From: Streptococcus mitis NCTC 12261
Lineage (GTDB): Bacteria; Bacillota; Bacilli; Lactobacillales; Streptococcaceae
Direction of reading: 5' to 3'
Assembly (NCBI RefSeq): GCF_000148585.2
Contig: NZ_CP028414.1
Coordinates: 1,479,501 to 1,543,500, forward strand
DNA: 64,000 nucleotides
Part shown: in pieces, positions 1 to 9,122 of the stretch
Position numbering within the stretch: position 1 is the first letter of the stretch
How the letters are laid out: the number at the start of each line of letters is the position of its first letter
The notes under the pieces: generated by a model
The model's database searches: none
The model's input: only the letters and a program-made list of their open reading frames with translations
Told to the model about the DNA's origin: nothing
Program-made: the position numbers and the translations under genes

Positions 1-1
1 G

Positions 2-679
2 GAATACCTTGGTGAAGGAATTGACCCAGAGGTTAAGGGAACCATTCTGAACGCAGCCAAACACTTTGAAAAACTTGGTGCTATTGTTGAAGAAGTGAGT
101 CTACCTCACTCAAAATACGGTGTTGCCGTCTACTACATCATTGCTTCATCTGAAGCTTCATCAAACTTGCAACGTTTTGACGGTATCCGTTACGGCTACC
201 GCGCAGAAGATGCAACCAACCTTGATGAAATCTATGTAAACAGCCGTAGCCAAGGTTTCGGTGAAGAGGTTAAACGCCGTATCATGCTTGGCACATTCAG
301 TCTTTCATCAGGTTACTATGACGCCTACTATAAGAAGGCTGGTCAGGTCCGTACCCTCATCATCCAAGATTTCGAAAAAGTCTTCGCGGATTACGACTTG
401 ATTTTGGGCCCAACTGCTCCTAGTGTTGCCTATGACTTGGATTCACTCAACCACGACCCAGTTGCTATGTACTTGGCTGACCTCTTGACCATACCTGTAA
501 ACTTGGCAGGACTGCCTGGAATTTCTATTCCTGCTGGATTCTCTCAAGGTCTGCCTGTCGGTCTCCAATTGATCGGTCCTAAGTACTCTGAGGAAACCAT
601 TTACCAAGCTGCTGCTGCTTTTGAGGCGACAACAGACTACCACAAACAACAACCCGTGATTTTTGGAGGTGATAACTAA
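2..679 (+). CDS. gatA: Glutamyl-tRNA(Gln) amidotransferase subunit A, 3' part
   Basis: This is the C-terminal 225 residues of GatA; the reading frame is open to the left edge, so the start and the amidase Ser-Ser-Lys catalytic core lie outside the window. GatA releases ammonia from glutamine for GatCAB, which converts Glu-tRNA(Gln) to Gln-tRNA(Gln). The fragment shows the typical amidase C-terminal region, including the [11 protein letters not shown] and [11 protein letters not shown] segments. Its TAA stop shares one base with the gatB start, so the two genes are translationally coupled. The assignment rests on these motifs and on the adjacent gatB. Confidence 0.95.
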   Translation, partial: EYLGEGIDPEVKGTILNAAKHFEKLGAIVEEVSLPHSKYGVAVYYIIASSEASSNLQRFDGIRYGYRAEDATNLDEIYVNSRSQGFGEEVKRRIMLGTFSLSSGYYDAYYKKAGQVRTLIIQDFEKVFADYDLILGPTAPSVAYDLDSLNHDPVAMYLADLLTIPVNLAGLPGISIPAGFSQGLPVGLQLIGPKYSEETIYQAAAAFEATTDYHKQQPVIFGGDN

Positions 680-2121
680 TGAACTTTGAAACAGTCATTG
701 GACTTGAAGTCCACGTAGAGCTCAACACCAATTCAAAAATCTTCTCACCTACTTCTGCCCACTTTGGAAATGACCAAAATGCCAACACTAACGTGATTGA
801 TTGGTCTTTCCCAGGAGTTCTGCCAGTTCTTAATAAAGGTGTTGTCGATGCCGGTATCAAGGCTGCTCTTGCCCTCAACATGGACATCCACAAAAAGATG
901 CACTTTGACCGCAAGAACTACTTCTACCCTGATAATCCAAAAGCCTACCAAATTTCTCAGTTTGATGAGCCAATCGGTTATAACGGCTGGATTGAAGTGG
1001 AGCTAGAAGACGGTACAACTAAGAAAATCGGTATCGAACGTGCCCACCTAGAAGAAGATGCTGGTAAAAACACCCACGGTACAGATGGCTACTCTTATGT
1101 TGACCTCAACCGCCAAGGGGTGCCATTGATTGAGATTGTATCTGAAGCTGACATGCGTTCTCCTGAAGAAGCCTATGCTTATCTAACAGCCCTCAAGGAG
1201 GTTATCCAGTACGCTGGTATTTCTGACGTTAAGATGGAAGAGGGTTCTATGCGTGTGGATGCCAATATCTCCCTTCGCCCTTATGGTCAAGAGAAATTCG
1301 GTACCAAGACAGAGTTGAAGAACCTCAACTCCTTCTCAAACGTTCGTAAAGGTCTTGAATACGAAGTCCAACGTCAAGCTGAAATCCTTCGCTCAGGGGG
1401 TCAAATCCGTCAAGAAACACGCCGTTACGATGAAGCTAACAAGGCAACCATCCTCATGCGTGTCAAGGAAGGAGCTGCAGACTACCGCTACTTCCCAGAG
1501 CCAGACCTACCAATCTTTGAAATCTCAGACGAGTGGATTGAGGAAATGCGAACTGAGTTGCCAGAGTTTCCAAAAGAACGCCGTGCGCGTTATGTATCTG
1601 ACCTTGGCTTGTCAGACTATGATGCTAGTCAGTTGACGGCAAACAAAGTCACTTCTGACTTCTTTGAAAAAGCTGTTACCCTCGGTGGCGATGCCAAACA
1701 AGTCTCTAACTGGCTCCAAGGGGAAGTCGCTCAGTTCTTGAATGCCGAAGGCAAGACACTAGAACAAATCGAATTGACACCAGAAAACTTGGTTGAAATG
1801 ATTGCCATCATCGAAGACGGCACTATCTCTTCTAAGATTGCTAAGAAAGTCTTTGTCCACCTAGCTAAAAATGGCGGAGGAGCGCGTGAATACGTTGAAA
1901 AAGCAGGTATGGTTCAAATCTCAGATCCTGAAATCCTGATTCCAATCATCCACCAAGTCTTTGTCGATAACGAAGCGGCGGTTGCCGACTTCAAGTCAGG
2001 TAAACGTAACGCAGATAAGGCCTTCACAGGATTCCTTATGAAAGCAACCAAAGGCCAAGCCAACCCACAAGTCGCCCTTAAACTCCTTGCTCAGGAATTA
2101 GCGAAGTTGAAAGAAGATTAA
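679..2121 (+). CDS. gatB: Aspartyl/glutamyl-tRNA amidotransferase subunit B
   Basis: 480 residues, the normal full length for GatB. The N-terminal cradle domain begins [13 protein letters not shown] and contains [18 protein letters not shown], family signatures for the kinase-like site that phosphorylates the misacylated tRNA. The C-terminal helical and YqeY-like tail (from about residue 330) binds tRNA and ends in the GQANPQ segment. GatB works with GatA and GatC in the cytosol. The start overlaps the gatA stop by one base, as expected for subunits made in equal amounts. A rho-independent terminator follows at once. Confidence 0.98.
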   Translation: MNFETVIGLEVHVELNTNSKIFSPTSAHFGNDQNANTNVIDWSFPGVLPVLNKGVVDAGIKAALALNMDIHKKMHFDRKNYFYPDNPKAYQISQFDEPIGYNGWIEVELEDGTTKKIGIERAHLEEDAGKNTHGTDGYSYVDLNRQGVPLIEIVSEADMRSPEEAYAYLTALKEVIQYAGISDVKMEEGSMRVDANISLRPYGQEKFGTKTELKNLNSFSNVRKGLEYEVQRQAEILRSGGQIRQETRRYDEANKATILMRVKEGAADYRYFPEPDLPIFEISDEWIEEMRTELPEFPKERRARYVSDLGLSDYDASQLTANKVTSDFFEKAVTLGGDAKQVSNWLQGEVAQFLNAEGKTLEQIELTPENLVEMIAIIEDGTISSKIAKKVFVHLAKNGGGAREYVEKAGMVQISDPEILIPIIHQVFVDNEAAVADFKSGKRNADKAFTGFLMKATKGQANPQVALKLLAQELAKLKED

Positions 2122-2132
2122 TATGTAAAAGA

Positions 2133-2158
2133 AACCAGCCTTGAGGTTGGTTTTTTCT
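2133..2158 (+). terminator. Rho-independent terminator after gatB
   Basis: The arms AACCAGCC and GGTTGGTT form an 8-bp hairpin with one G-U pair and a TTGA loop, followed by a T run. It closes the gatCAB transcript just before the next promoter. Confidence 0.8.
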
Positions 2159-2198
2159 TGACAAATACAAGGAAAGCGTTTACAATGTTACATGTAAA
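2158..2198 (+). promoter_or_regulatory. Promoter of the dehydrogenase with cre-like operator and inverted repeat
   Basis: A -35 TTGACA (2158-2163) and a -10 TACAAT (2181-2186) are separated by 17 bases. GGAAAGCGTTTACA at 2171-2184 differs by one base from a CcpA cre core (TGAAAGCGTTTACA) and overlaps the -10, a repressing position. A second signal, TTTACA-N8-TGTAAA at 2179-2198, is an inverted repeat over the -10 and start region. Both suggest control by carbon source, possibly through a second repressor. The promoter is clear; the operator roles are inferred. Confidence 0.75.
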
Positions 2199-2246
2199 GT
2201 TTCCTAAAAAGAAAACTAAAAATCGTAACAATAAGGAGTTATTCAT

Positions 2247-3290
2247 ATGGCTACAATGAAAGCAGCTCGCTGGCATGCAGCAAAAGATGTTCGTATTCAA
2301 GAAGTAGAAGTCCCTGAGGTACTTCCGCACCAAGTAAAAGTTGCTGTTAAATTCACGGGAATTTGTGGTACTGACCTCCACGAATTTTTAGATGGCCCTA
2401 TCTTCATCCCAACAGAAGAACATGTCTATTCTGGTCAAAAAGCACCAGTAACACTGGGACATGAATTTTCTGGTGAAATTGTAGAAGTCGGAAGCGATGT
2501 TACTCGTGTTAAAGTTGGTGATCGTGTTGCTGTAGAACCAATTCTAGCTAAGAATAACTTAGTTGGTAATTATAATTTGGATCCAAACCTTAATTTTGTC
2601 GGTTTGGCTGCAGACGGTGGATTTGCCAAATATTGTGTTTTAGACGGTGACTTAGTACATGTCATTCCAGATAGCTTAAGCTATGAGCAAGCTGCTCTCA
2701 CTGAGCCAGCTGCTGTTGCAGTTTATGCAGTTCGTCAATCAGCACTAAAAGCTGGTGATACTGCTGCTGTCTTTGGCTTAGGTCCGATTGGTCTCTTAAT
2801 TATAGAAGCCCTTCGTGCAGCGGGTGCTTCTAAGATTTATGCTGTTGAACTATCACCTGAACGTCAAGCAAAAGCTGAAGAGTTAGGAGCTATCGTTGTC
2901 CGTCCGGAAGAAGGTGAAACAGCTGTTGAAGCTATTCATCGTTTAACAAACGGTGGTGTAGATGTTTCTTATGAAGTAACGGGTGTGCCAGTAGTTTTAG
3001 GACAAGCCTTAGCTGCCGTACATAAAGCAGGTGAGTGCATGGTGGTCTCTATCTGGGAACGAGAAGCAAATATTAATCCGAATGAATTTGCAATCCAAGA
3101 AAAGACACTAAAAGGAATCATTGCTTATCGTCATATCTTCCCTAAAGTATTAGAATTGATGGAACAAGGCTACTTCTCTGCTGAAAAATTGGTTACTAAG
3201 AAAATCAAATTGGAAAATATCGTCGAAGAAGGCTTTATCGAATTAACTCAAGATAAGTCACAAATTAAAATTTTGGTAGAACCAGAATAA
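2247..3290 (+). CDS. Zinc-type medium-chain alcohol dehydrogenase (2,3-butanediol dehydrogenase-like)
   Basis: 347 residues of the medium-chain dehydrogenase/reductase family. Catalytic-zinc ligands are visible as Cys40 (TGICGTDLHEF) and His72-Glu73 (LGHEFSGE), and the NAD-binding Rossmann loop is GLGPIGLL at about residue 178. The best match by eye is (R,R)-butanediol dehydrogenase, which interconverts acetoin and 2,3-butanediol; threonine or sorbitol dehydrogenase are alternatives. The lobe at residues 100-125 normally carries four structural-zinc cysteines but here reads AKNNLVGNYNLDPNLNF, with no cysteine. The start is supported by AAGGAG about 8 bases upstream. It is a single-gene unit between its own promoter and terminator. 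Confidence 0.8.
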   Translation: MATMKAARWHAAKDVRIQEVEVPEVLPHQVKVAVKFTGICGTDLHEFLDGPIFIPTEEHVYSGQKAPVTLGHEFSGEIVEVGSDVTRVKVGDRVAVEPILAKNNLVGNYNLDPNLNFVGLAADGGFAKYCVLDGDLVHVIPDSLSYEQAALTEPAAVAVYAVRQSALKAGDTAAVFGLGPIGLLIIEALRAAGASKIYAVELSPERQAKAEELGAIVVRPEEGETAVEAIHRLTNGGVDVSYEVTGVPVVLGQALAAVHKAGECMVVSIWEREANINPNEFAIQEKTLKGIIAYRHIFPKVLELMEQGYFSAEKLVTKKIKLENIVEEGFIELTQDKSQIKILVEPE

Positions 3291-3318
3291 AAATCAATCT
3301 TTTTAAGACAATACTAAC

Positions 3319-3345
3319 AGGTCGGAGTAAGCTTACTTCGGCCTT
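3319..3345 (+). terminator. Terminator after the dehydrogenase
   Basis: AGGTCGGAGTAAGC and GCTTACTTCGGCCT form a long near-perfect hairpin with a few G-U pairs, followed by TTTT. Confidence 0.7.
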
Positions 3346-3355
3346 TTGAAATATA

Positions 3356-3506
3356 ATACTCTTCGAAAATCTCTTCAAACCACGTCAGCGTCACGTTACC
3401 GTATATATGGTTACTGACTTCGTCAGTTCTATCCACAACCTCAAAACAGTGTTTTGAGCAACCTGCGGCTTGCTTCCTAGTTTGCTCTTTGATTTCCATT
3501 GAGTAT
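3356..3506. repeat. BOX element (A-B-C type), between the dehydrogenase and efp
   Basis: About 151 bp bounded by ATACTCTTCGAAAATC and TTTCCATTGAGTAT. It contains the boxA sequence complementary to the BOX-PCR primer region (CCACGTCAGCGTC), then one boxB-like unit with GACTTCGTCAGTTC and CTCAAAACAGTGTTTTGAG, then boxC. BOX elements are non-autonomous, highly structured repeats of pneumococci and relatives. This copy has base changes in boxA (GTCACGTTACCGTA where copies usually have GTCGCCTTGCCGTA). The rest of the 376-base gene-free stretch 3291-3666 holds the upstream terminator and the efp promoter. Confidence 0.9.
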
Positions 3507-3623
3507 GAGAAGAAATATGGTAGATACTCTTTAACATTAACCACTCCACCTGACTAGGCAATATTCTTTTTCTCCCCTACCATCTCCCAATAACTATTTT
3601 GGCTTTATTTCCAGAAGATTTTA

Positions 3624-3632
3624 TGGTAAAAT
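3624..3632 (+). promoter_or_regulatory. efp promoter, extended -10
   Basis: TGGTAAAAT gives a TG-extended -10 box (TAAAAT at 3627-3632) with no good -35 at normal spacing. The efp start lies 35 bases downstream behind an AGAGG ribosome-binding site. Confidence 0.55.
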
Positions 3633-3666
3633 GAAGAGTAATAATATTTATTAAAGAGGTAAAAAC

Positions 3667-4227
3667 ATGATTGAAGCAAGCAAATTGAAAGCTGGTATGA
3701 CATTTGAAACTGCAGACGGAAAATTGATCCGCGTTTTGGAAGCTAGCCACCACAAACCAGGTAAAGGAAACACAATCATGCGTATGAAATTGCGTGATGT
3801 TCGTACTGGTTCTACATTTGACACAAGCTACCGTCCAGAAGAAAAATTCGAACAAGCTATTATCGAAACTGTCCCAGCTCAATACTTGTACAAAATGGAT
3901 GAAACTGCCTACTTCATGAACACTGAAACTTACGACCAATACGAAATCCCAGTCGTAAACGTTGAAAATGAATTGCTTTACATCCTTGAAAACTCTGATG
4001 TGAAAATCCAATTCTACGGAACTGAAGTAATCGGTGTAACTGTACCAACTACTGTTGAATTGACAGTCGCTGAAACACAACCATCTATCAAAGGTGCTAC
4101 TGTTACAGGTTCTGGTAAACCAGCAACTATGGAAACTGGACTTGTTGTCAACGTTCCTGACTTCATCGAAGCTGGACAAAAATTGATCATCAACACTGCA
4201 GAAGGAACTTACGTTTCTCGTGCCTAA
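3667..4227 (+). CDS. efp: Translation elongation factor P
   Basis: 186 residues, the full EF-P length, with three beta-barrel domains. The domain I loop reads HHKPGKGN, with Lys33 at the tip position that contacts the peptidyl-tRNA and is modified in many bacteria. The C-terminal domain carries the [24 protein letters not shown] signature in part. EF-P relieves ribosomes stalled on polyproline stretches. AGAGG is well placed before the ATG. It heads a small plus-strand operon with yqhY and nusB, 21 bases before the next gene. Confidence 0.98.
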   Translation: MIEASKLKAGMTFETADGKLIRVLEASHHKPGKGNTIMRMKLRDVRTGSTFDTSYRPEEKFEQAIIETVPAQYLYKMDETAYFMNTETYDQYEIPVVNVENELLYILENSDVKIQFYGTEVIGVTVPTTVELTVAETQPSIKGATVTGSGKPATMETGLVVNVPDFIEAGQKLIINTAEGTYVSRA

Positions 4228-4248
4228 TCTCTAGAAAGAGGTCATTCT

Positions 4249-4638
4249 ATGGGAATTGAAGAACAATTTGGCGAAATCGTTATCGCTCCACGTGTACTTG
4301 AAAAAATCATTGCCATCACAACTGCTAAAGTTGATGGTGTCCACTCATTTTCAAATAAATCCGTATCTGATACCCTATCAAAACTCTCTCTTGGTCGTGG
4401 CGTCTACTTAAAAGAAAGCAACGAAGAACTAACTGCTGACATCTACCTCTACCTTGAGTACGGTGTGAAAGTACCAAAAGTTGCTCTTGCTATTCAAAAA
4501 GCAGTCAAAGATGCTGTCCGAGATATGGCTGATGTGGAACTTGCTGCTGTTAACATCCATGTTGCAGGAATCGTTCCAGATAAAACACCAAAACCTGAGT
4601 TGAAAGATCTATTTAACGAGGACTTCCTCAATGACTAG
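4249..4638 (+). CDS. Asp23/Gls24 family envelope-stress protein (YqhY-like)
   Basis: 129 residues covering one Asp23/Gls24 domain (Pfam DUF322): [24 protein letters not shown] near the start and the [17 protein letters not shown] end. There is no signal peptide or membrane segment, so it is cytosolic. In B. subtilis the yqhY gene lies in an acc-yqhY-nusB operon and its loss affects acetyl-CoA carboxylase control. Here it again sits between efp and nusB and close to the acc genes. It overlaps nusB by 8 bases. The molecular role is not established. Confidence 0.9.
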   Translation: MGIEEQFGEIVIAPRVLEKIIAITTAKVDGVHSFSNKSVSDTLSKLSLGRGVYLKESNEELTADIYLYLEYGVKVPKVALAIQKAVKDAVRDMADVELAAVNIHVAGIVPDKTPKPELKDLFNEDFLND

Positions 4639-5056
4639 TCCATTATTAGAATCTAGACGCGAACTTCGTAAATGCGCTTTTCAAGCCCTCATGAGCCTTG
4701 AATTCGGCACAGATATGGAAACAGCTTGTCACTTTGCATATACACATGACCGTGAAGATGAAGATGTGCAAATCCCTGCCTTTCTTCTGAACTTGGTTTC
4801 TGGTGTTCAAGCTCAAAAAGACGAGTTGGATAAACAAATCAACCAGCACCTCAAGTCAGGCTGGACAGTTGAACGATTGACCTTGGTCGAAAAAAACTTA
4901 CTACGCTTGGGTATCTTTGAAATCACATCATTTGATACACCTCAGCTGGTAGCAGTCAATGAAGCTATTGAACTTGCTAAGAATTTTTCAGATCAAAAAT
5001 CAGCCCGCTTTATCAACGGACTGCTTAGTCAATTTGTAACTGAAGAAAATGAATAA
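4631..5056 (+). CDS. nusB: Transcription antitermination protein NusB
   Basis: 141 residues, full length and all-helical. It starts [18 protein letters not shown], the arginine-rich N-terminus that binds boxA RNA with NusE (S10), and contains [30 protein letters not shown], the NusB signature. It acts in antitermination on rRNA operons. The start lies inside the end of the yqhY gene, which indicates coupling. It is the last gene before two terminators. Confidence 0.96.
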   Translation: MTSPLLESRRELRKCAFQALMSLEFGTDMETACHFAYTHDREDEDVQIPAFLLNLVSGVQAQKDELDKQINQHLKSGWTVERLTLVEKNLLRLGIFEITSFDTPQLVAVNEAIELAKNFSDQKSARFINGLLSQFVTEENE

Positions 5057-5059
5057 TCG

Positions 5060-5090
5060 AAAAGGTGTTTGGTTTCCCAAGCACCTTTTA
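5060..5090 (+). terminator. Terminator after nusB
   Basis: AAAAGGTGTTTGG and CCAAGCACCTTTT form a long hairpin with a TTTC loop, ending in TTTT. Confidence 0.8.
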
Positions 5091-5120
5091 CCTCGTCCTT
5101 GATACAGAGTAAGAACCACA

Positions 5121-5155
5121 TAAAAACTAGAACTGACTGCCAGTTCTAGTTTTTA
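5121..5155. terminator. Bidirectional terminator between nusB and accA
   Basis: Perfect 14-bp arms, AAAAACTAGAACTG and CAGTTCTAGTTTTT, with a 5-base loop. The A and T flanks let it act in both directions, which suits the convergent nusB and accA genes. Confidence 0.85.
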
Positions 5156-5169
5156 TGTATTCTGAGGTA

Positions 5170-5937
5170 TTAGTATTTTCTAAATCGTTGATAGCGCTCT
5201 TCCAACAACTCTTCTAACGGTTTTTGTGAAAGTATGGCTAGCTCAGTTTGGAGTTCTTTTTTGACACTCTTAATCAGTTCTTTACTAGAAAGTCCTGCTT
5301 CAGAAATCACCTTATCCACCACGTCCATTTCTAACAATTCATGTGAGGTGATTTTCATCAGCTCTGCCGCTTCCATGGCACGAGTACCATCTTTCCATAG
5401 AATAGAAGCAAAGCCTTCTGGGCTGAGAATGGCATAGATGGAATTTTCCAACATCCAGACACGGTCTGCAACGGCTAGAGCCAGAGCCCCACCTGAACCA
5501 CCTTCACCTATAATGATGGCGATAATCGGAACTTTCAGGTCACTCATTTCCATGAGATTGCGAGCAATAGCTTCTCCCTGACCACGTTCTTCCGCTCCCA
5601 CACCAGGATAGGCACCTGCAGTATTGATAAAGGTCACAACTGGACGACCAAACTTTTCAGCCTGTTTCATCAAACGTAGGGCCTTACGGTAGCCTTCTGG
5701 ATGCGGTTGACCAAAATTCCGCTTGAGGTTATCTTGTAAACTCTTGCCTTTTTGGATACCAACCACTGATACAGTTTGGTCCCCAAGCCAGCCGATACCA
5801 CCAACAACTGCACCATCGTCACGAAAAGAACGGTCACCATGTAATTGGATAAATTCATCAAAAATGCCTGTCGCAAAGTCCAAGGTTGTCAAGCGACTCT
5901 GCTCACGCGCTTCTCTGACTATTTTTGCAATATTCAT
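5170..5937 (-). CDS. accA: Acetyl-CoA carboxylase carboxyltransferase subunit alpha
   Basis: 255 residues, the short Firmicute form of AccA. The carboxyltransferase fold shows [36 protein letters not shown] (first 19 residues seen from position 103) and [16 protein letters not shown], which form the oxyanion-hole region. With AccD it moves the carboxyl group from biotin on AccB to acetyl-CoA, giving malonyl-CoA. It is the last gene of the fatty-acid operon and overlaps accD by 4 bases (ATGA). Confidence 0.97.
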   Translation of the reverse strand: MNIAKIVREAREQSRLTTLDFATGIFDEFIQLHGDRSFRDDGAVVGGIGWLGDQTVSVVGIQKGKSLQDNLKRNFGQPHPEGYRKALRLMKQAEKFGRPVVTFINTAGAYPGVGAEERGQGEAIARNLMEMSDLKVPIIAIIIGEGGSGGALALAVADRVWMLENSIYAILSPEGFASILWKDGTRAMEAAELMKITSHELLEMDVVDKVISEAGLSSKELIKSVKKELQTELAILSQKPLEELLEERYQRFRKY

Positions 5938-6800
5938 CTAGGACTCCCTCCATGCAATCTGACTAGGCTAGAAATGGTGTCTGGCAAGTCTCTTCTTTTG
6001 ACAATAGCATCCACAAAGCCATGTTCCAATAGGAATTCTGCCTTTTGGAAATCCTCAGGCAAGCTTTCACGAACCGTATTTTCAATGACACGACGCCCAG
6101 CAAAACCGACCAAACTCTGTGGTTCAGCCAGAATGATATCACCTTCCATAGCGAAAGAAGCTGTCACACCACCTGTCGTTGGATCTGTCAAAATGGTCAG
6201 ATAAAAGAGACCAGCATTTGAATGGTGCTTAACTGCTGCAGAGATCTTGGCCATCTGCATGAGACTCATGATTCCTTCCTGCATACGGGCTCCACCAGAG
6301 GCTGTGAATAGAACAACTGGCAATTGTTCGACAGTCGCATACTCAAATAAGCGAGTGATTTTTTCACCTACAACTGTACCCATAGAAGCCATGATAAAAT
6401 TGGAATCCATAATCCCAAGAGCCACAATCTGACCTTTAATAAGAGCTGTTCCTGTCACGACGGCTTCGTCCAGACCAGTTTTTTCACGCATAGTTGCTAG
6501 TTTCTTTTGATAACCAGGGAAATGCAAGGGATCCTTGCTTTCAATCCCTGTAAACAATTCCTTGAAGGTTCCCATATCAATCGTCAAAGCCAAGCGTTCT
6601 TGGGCAGAAATACGAAAGGTATAGCTACAATGTGGACAGATGCGCTCACTTCCCAGATCCTTCTGATAGATGGTATGCTTACAGCCTGGACACTGGGAGA
6701 ATAATTCATCTGGAACCTCTGGCTTAGCTTGAGGTTTTTCCCTAACCGAACGATTGGGATTGATTCGAATATACTTATCTTTTTTACTAAATAGAGCCAT
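5934..6800 (-). CDS. accD: Acetyl-CoA carboxylase carboxyltransferase subunit beta
   Basis: 288 residues. The N-terminal zinc ribbon is intact, with Cys37, Cys40, Cys55 and Cys58 (CPGC and CPHC). The carboxyltransferase core follows, with [12 protein letters not shown] and [16 protein letters not shown]. It is the partner of AccA; together they form the heterotetrameric transferase. The 36-base gap to accC holds a ribosome-binding region only, so the two genes are probably co-transcribed. Confidence 0.97.
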   Translation of the reverse strand: MALFSKKDKYIRINPNRSVREKPQAKPEVPDELFSQCPGCKHTIYQKDLGSERICPHCSYTFRISAQERLALTIDMGTFKELFTGIESKDPLHFPGYQKKLATMREKTGLDEAVVTGTALIKGQIVALGIMDSNFIMASMGTVVGEKITRLFEYATVEQLPVVLFTASGGARMQEGIMSLMQMAKISAAVKHHSNAGLFYLTILTDPTTGGVTASFAMEGDIILAEPQSLVGFAGRRVIENTVRESLPEDFQKAEFLLEHGFVDAIVKRRDLPDTISSLVRLHGGSPR

Positions 6801-6836
6801 TGATTCCCCTTTTCGGTTTAAACTCTTGAAGTCATT

Positions 6837-8204
6837 TTATTCTTTTTCTTGATACTTGGGTAAAAATGTTTCCATCAAGAAGGAAGTATCGTAATCTCCA
6901 GCAATGACATTGCGATCTGAAATAAGGTCAAGCTGGAAATCTGCATTGGTCTGCACCCCTTCAATCTCTAATTCATAGAGGGCACGTTGCATTTTCATCA
7001 AGGCATCAAAACGATTTTCACCGTGAACGATGATTTTAGCAATCATACTATCATAATAAGGTGGAATGGTATAGCCTGGATAAACTGCTGAATCCACGCG
7101 CAAGCCAACTCCACCACTTGGCAGATGGAGATTGGTAATCTTACCTGGACTAGGAGCAAAGTTGAAGGCTGGATTTTCTGCATTGATACGACACTCGATG
7201 GCATGACCGCGTAGGACAATATCTTCTTGCTTAACAGACAGAGGCTGACCTGCCGCAATGCGAATCTGTTCCTTAACGATATCCACACCTGAAACAAATT
7301 CTGTTACTGGATGTTCTACTTGTACACGAGTATTCATCTCCATAAAATAGAATTTACCACTGGCTTCATCAAGAAGAAACTCAATGGTCCCTGCATTTTC
7401 ATAACCAACAGACTCTGCAGCTCGAACAGCAGCCGCACCGATTTCATGACGCAGCGTTTTTCCGATTGCAATTGAAGGACTTTCTTCCAAAACCTTTTGG
7501 TTATTCCGTTGAAGAGAACAATCCCGTTCCCCCAAGTGAATCACATTTCCGTGTTCATCTCCTAAGATTTGAACCTCGATATGACGAGCTGGATAGATGA
7601 CCCGTTCTATGTACATGGCACCATTTCCATAATTGGCCTTGGCTTCGCTAGAGGCCGTTTCAAAGGCTGAAACGAGGTCTTCTGGTTTTTCAACCTTACG
7701 AATCCCTTTACCACCTCCACCTGCTGAAGCCTTGAGCATAACAGGATAGCCAATTTTTTCAGCGACAGTCAAAGCTTCCTCAGAGTTATGCACTTCTCCA
7801 TCCGAACCTGGAATGACTGGAACACCAGCTTTGATCATCTGAGCACGCGCATTGATTTTGTCTCCCATCATATCCATGACATGACCAGATGGGCCGATAA
7901 ACTTAATCCCCACCTCTTCACACATGGTTGCAAATTTGGAATTTTCACTGAGAAATCCAAAACCTGGGTGAATAGCCTCAGCCTCAGTCAAGACTGCAGC
8001 TGATAGAACCGCATTAATATTGAGATAAGACTCTGTAGGCTTACCAGGACCGATACAAACCGCTTCATCTGCCAAAAGCGTATGAAGGGCTTCCTTATCA
8101 GCAGTTGAATAAACCGCTACCGTCGCAATCCCTAATTCACGCGCCGCACGGATAATACGGACCGCAATTTCACCACGATTGGCAATTAAAATTTTTCGAA
8201 ACAT
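6837..8204 (-). CDS. accC: Biotin carboxylase (acetyl-CoA carboxylase)
   Basis: 455 residues, full length. The N-terminus is MFRKILIANRGEIAVRIIRA. The ATP-grasp domain has KASAGGGGKGIR (glycine-rich lid), MEMNTRVQVEHPVTE and the RDCSLQRNNQK segment. It uses ATP and bicarbonate to carboxylate the biotin on AccB. It lies 11 bases after fabZ in the same operon. Confidence 0.98.
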   Translation of the reverse strand: MFRKILIANRGEIAVRIIRAARELGIATVAVYSTADKEALHTLLADEAVCIGPGKPTESYLNINAVLSAAVLTEAEAIHPGFGFLSENSKFATMCEEVGIKFIGPSGHVMDMMGDKINARAQMIKAGVPVIPGSDGEVHNSEEALTVAEKIGYPVMLKASAGGGGKGIRKVEKPEDLVSAFETASSEAKANYGNGAMYIERVIYPARHIEVQILGDEHGNVIHLGERDCSLQRNNQKVLEESPSIAIGKTLRHEIGAAAVRAAESVGYENAGTIEFLLDEASGKFYFMEMNTRVQVEHPVTEFVSGVDIVKEQIRIAAGQPLSVKQEDIVLRGHAIECRINAENPAFNFAPSPGKITNLHLPSGGVGLRVDSAVYPGYTIPPYYDSMIAKIIVHGENRFDALMKMQRALYELEIEGVQTNADFQLDLISDRNVIAGDYDTSFLMETFLPKYQEKE

Positions 8205-8215
8205 GGAGAACCTCC

Positions 8216-8638
8216 TTAGTTCCCTATTGCAAAGGTTAGAGTACCACTGGCTGCAAGCTTGCCATCCACTTCAGCCTTTGCTTCAACCACAGCTATGGTG
8301 CCACGACGTTTTACAAACGTTGCCGTCATAACTAATTGGTCACCTGGTACAACTTGCTTCTTGAATTTAACCTTGTCCATACCAGCATAAAAGACCAGTT
8401 GTCCTTTATTTTCAGGCTTAGACAACTCCAAGACACCAGCAGTTTGCGCCAAGGCTTCCATAATCAGAACACCTGGCATGACAGGGTATTGAGGAAAATG
8501 ACCGTTGAAGAAGGGCTCATTGATGGTTACATTTTTGATGGCAACAATGGTATCCTCGCTCACTTCCAACACACGGTCTACTAGGAGCATAGGATAACGG
8601 TGGGGAAGGGCTTCTTTGATTCCTTGAATATCGATCAT
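8216..8638 (-). CDS. fabZ: 3-hydroxyacyl-ACP dehydratase FabZ
   Basis: 140 residues of hot-dog fold. The motif [13 protein letters not shown] and the catalytic region [21 protein letters not shown] carry the FabZ active-site histidine and glutamate. It removes water from 3-hydroxyacyl-ACP to give trans-2-enoyl-ACP. In streptococci that product can either be reduced by FabK or isomerised by FabM towards unsaturated chains. It overlaps accB by 4 bases. Confidence 0.97.
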   Translation of the reverse strand: MIDIQGIKEALPHRYPMLLVDRVLEVSEDTIVAIKNVTINEPFFNGHFPQYPVMPGVLIMEALAQTAGVLELSKPENKGQLVFYAGMDKVKFKKQVVPGDQLVMTATFVKRRGTIAVVEAKAEVDGKLAASGTLTFAIGN

Positions 8639-9120
8639 TTGATACGTACCAATCCTTTACCAAACTCAACCATTTCTTCATTAGAAACGAGAATTTCTGT
8701 TACCACACCATCCTTAGGAGCTGGGATTTCATTCATGACTTTCATGGCTTCGATAATTACCAATGTTTGGCCTTTTTTAACACTATCACCAACTGTTACA
8801 AAGGCAGGTTTATCTGGACCAGCAGCCAAGTAAGCCACCCCAACAAGTGGACTCTCTACAACATCTCCCTCAGCAGCTACACTTGTTTCAGCTGGAGCTT
8901 GAACTTCTTCTGCTACAGGCTCTGCTGGAGCAGATGTAGGAGCCGCTGGACTTGGTGTTGCTAGAACGGGCGCTGGAGCGACTTGAGCTGCAACTTCGGA
9001 TACGAGTCTAGCTTCATTCTTGCTAAACTGTAACTCATCCGTCCCATTTTTATAAGAAAATTCTCTCAAACTTGACTGGTCAAATTGAGCCATCAAGTCT
9101 TTAATATCGTTTAAATTCAT
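8635..9120 (-). CDS. accB: Biotin carboxyl carrier protein of acetyl-CoA carboxylase
   Basis: 161 residues. The first 45 form a short N-terminal region. An Ala/Pro-rich flexible linker covers about residues 45-85. The C-terminal biotinyl domain has EAMKVMNE, in which Lys127 is the biotinylation site; most homologues read EAMKMMNE. It shuttles carboxybiotin between AccC and AccA/AccD. It sits between fabF and fabZ in the operon. Confidence 0.97.
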   Translation of the reverse strand: MNLNDIKDLMAQFDQSSLREFSYKNGTDELQFSKNEARLVSEVAAQVAPAPVLATPSPAAPTSAPAEPVAEEVQAPAETSVAAEGDVVESPLVGVAYLAAGPDKPAFVTVGDSVKKGQTLVIIEAMKVMNEIPAPKDGVVTEILVSNEEMVEFGKGLVRIK

Positions 9121-9122
9121 AG

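Noticed and set aside
3314-3544. A short open frame across the BOX element before efp
   Set aside because: It lies wholly in repeat and terminator sequence; similar frames appear in the other BOX copies and reflect the repeat.
3577-4179. A 200-codon open frame on the minus strand opposite efp
   Set aside because: It mirrors the strongly biased codons of efp, has cysteine- and phenylalanine-rich nonsense-like composition, no ribosome-binding site and no family features.
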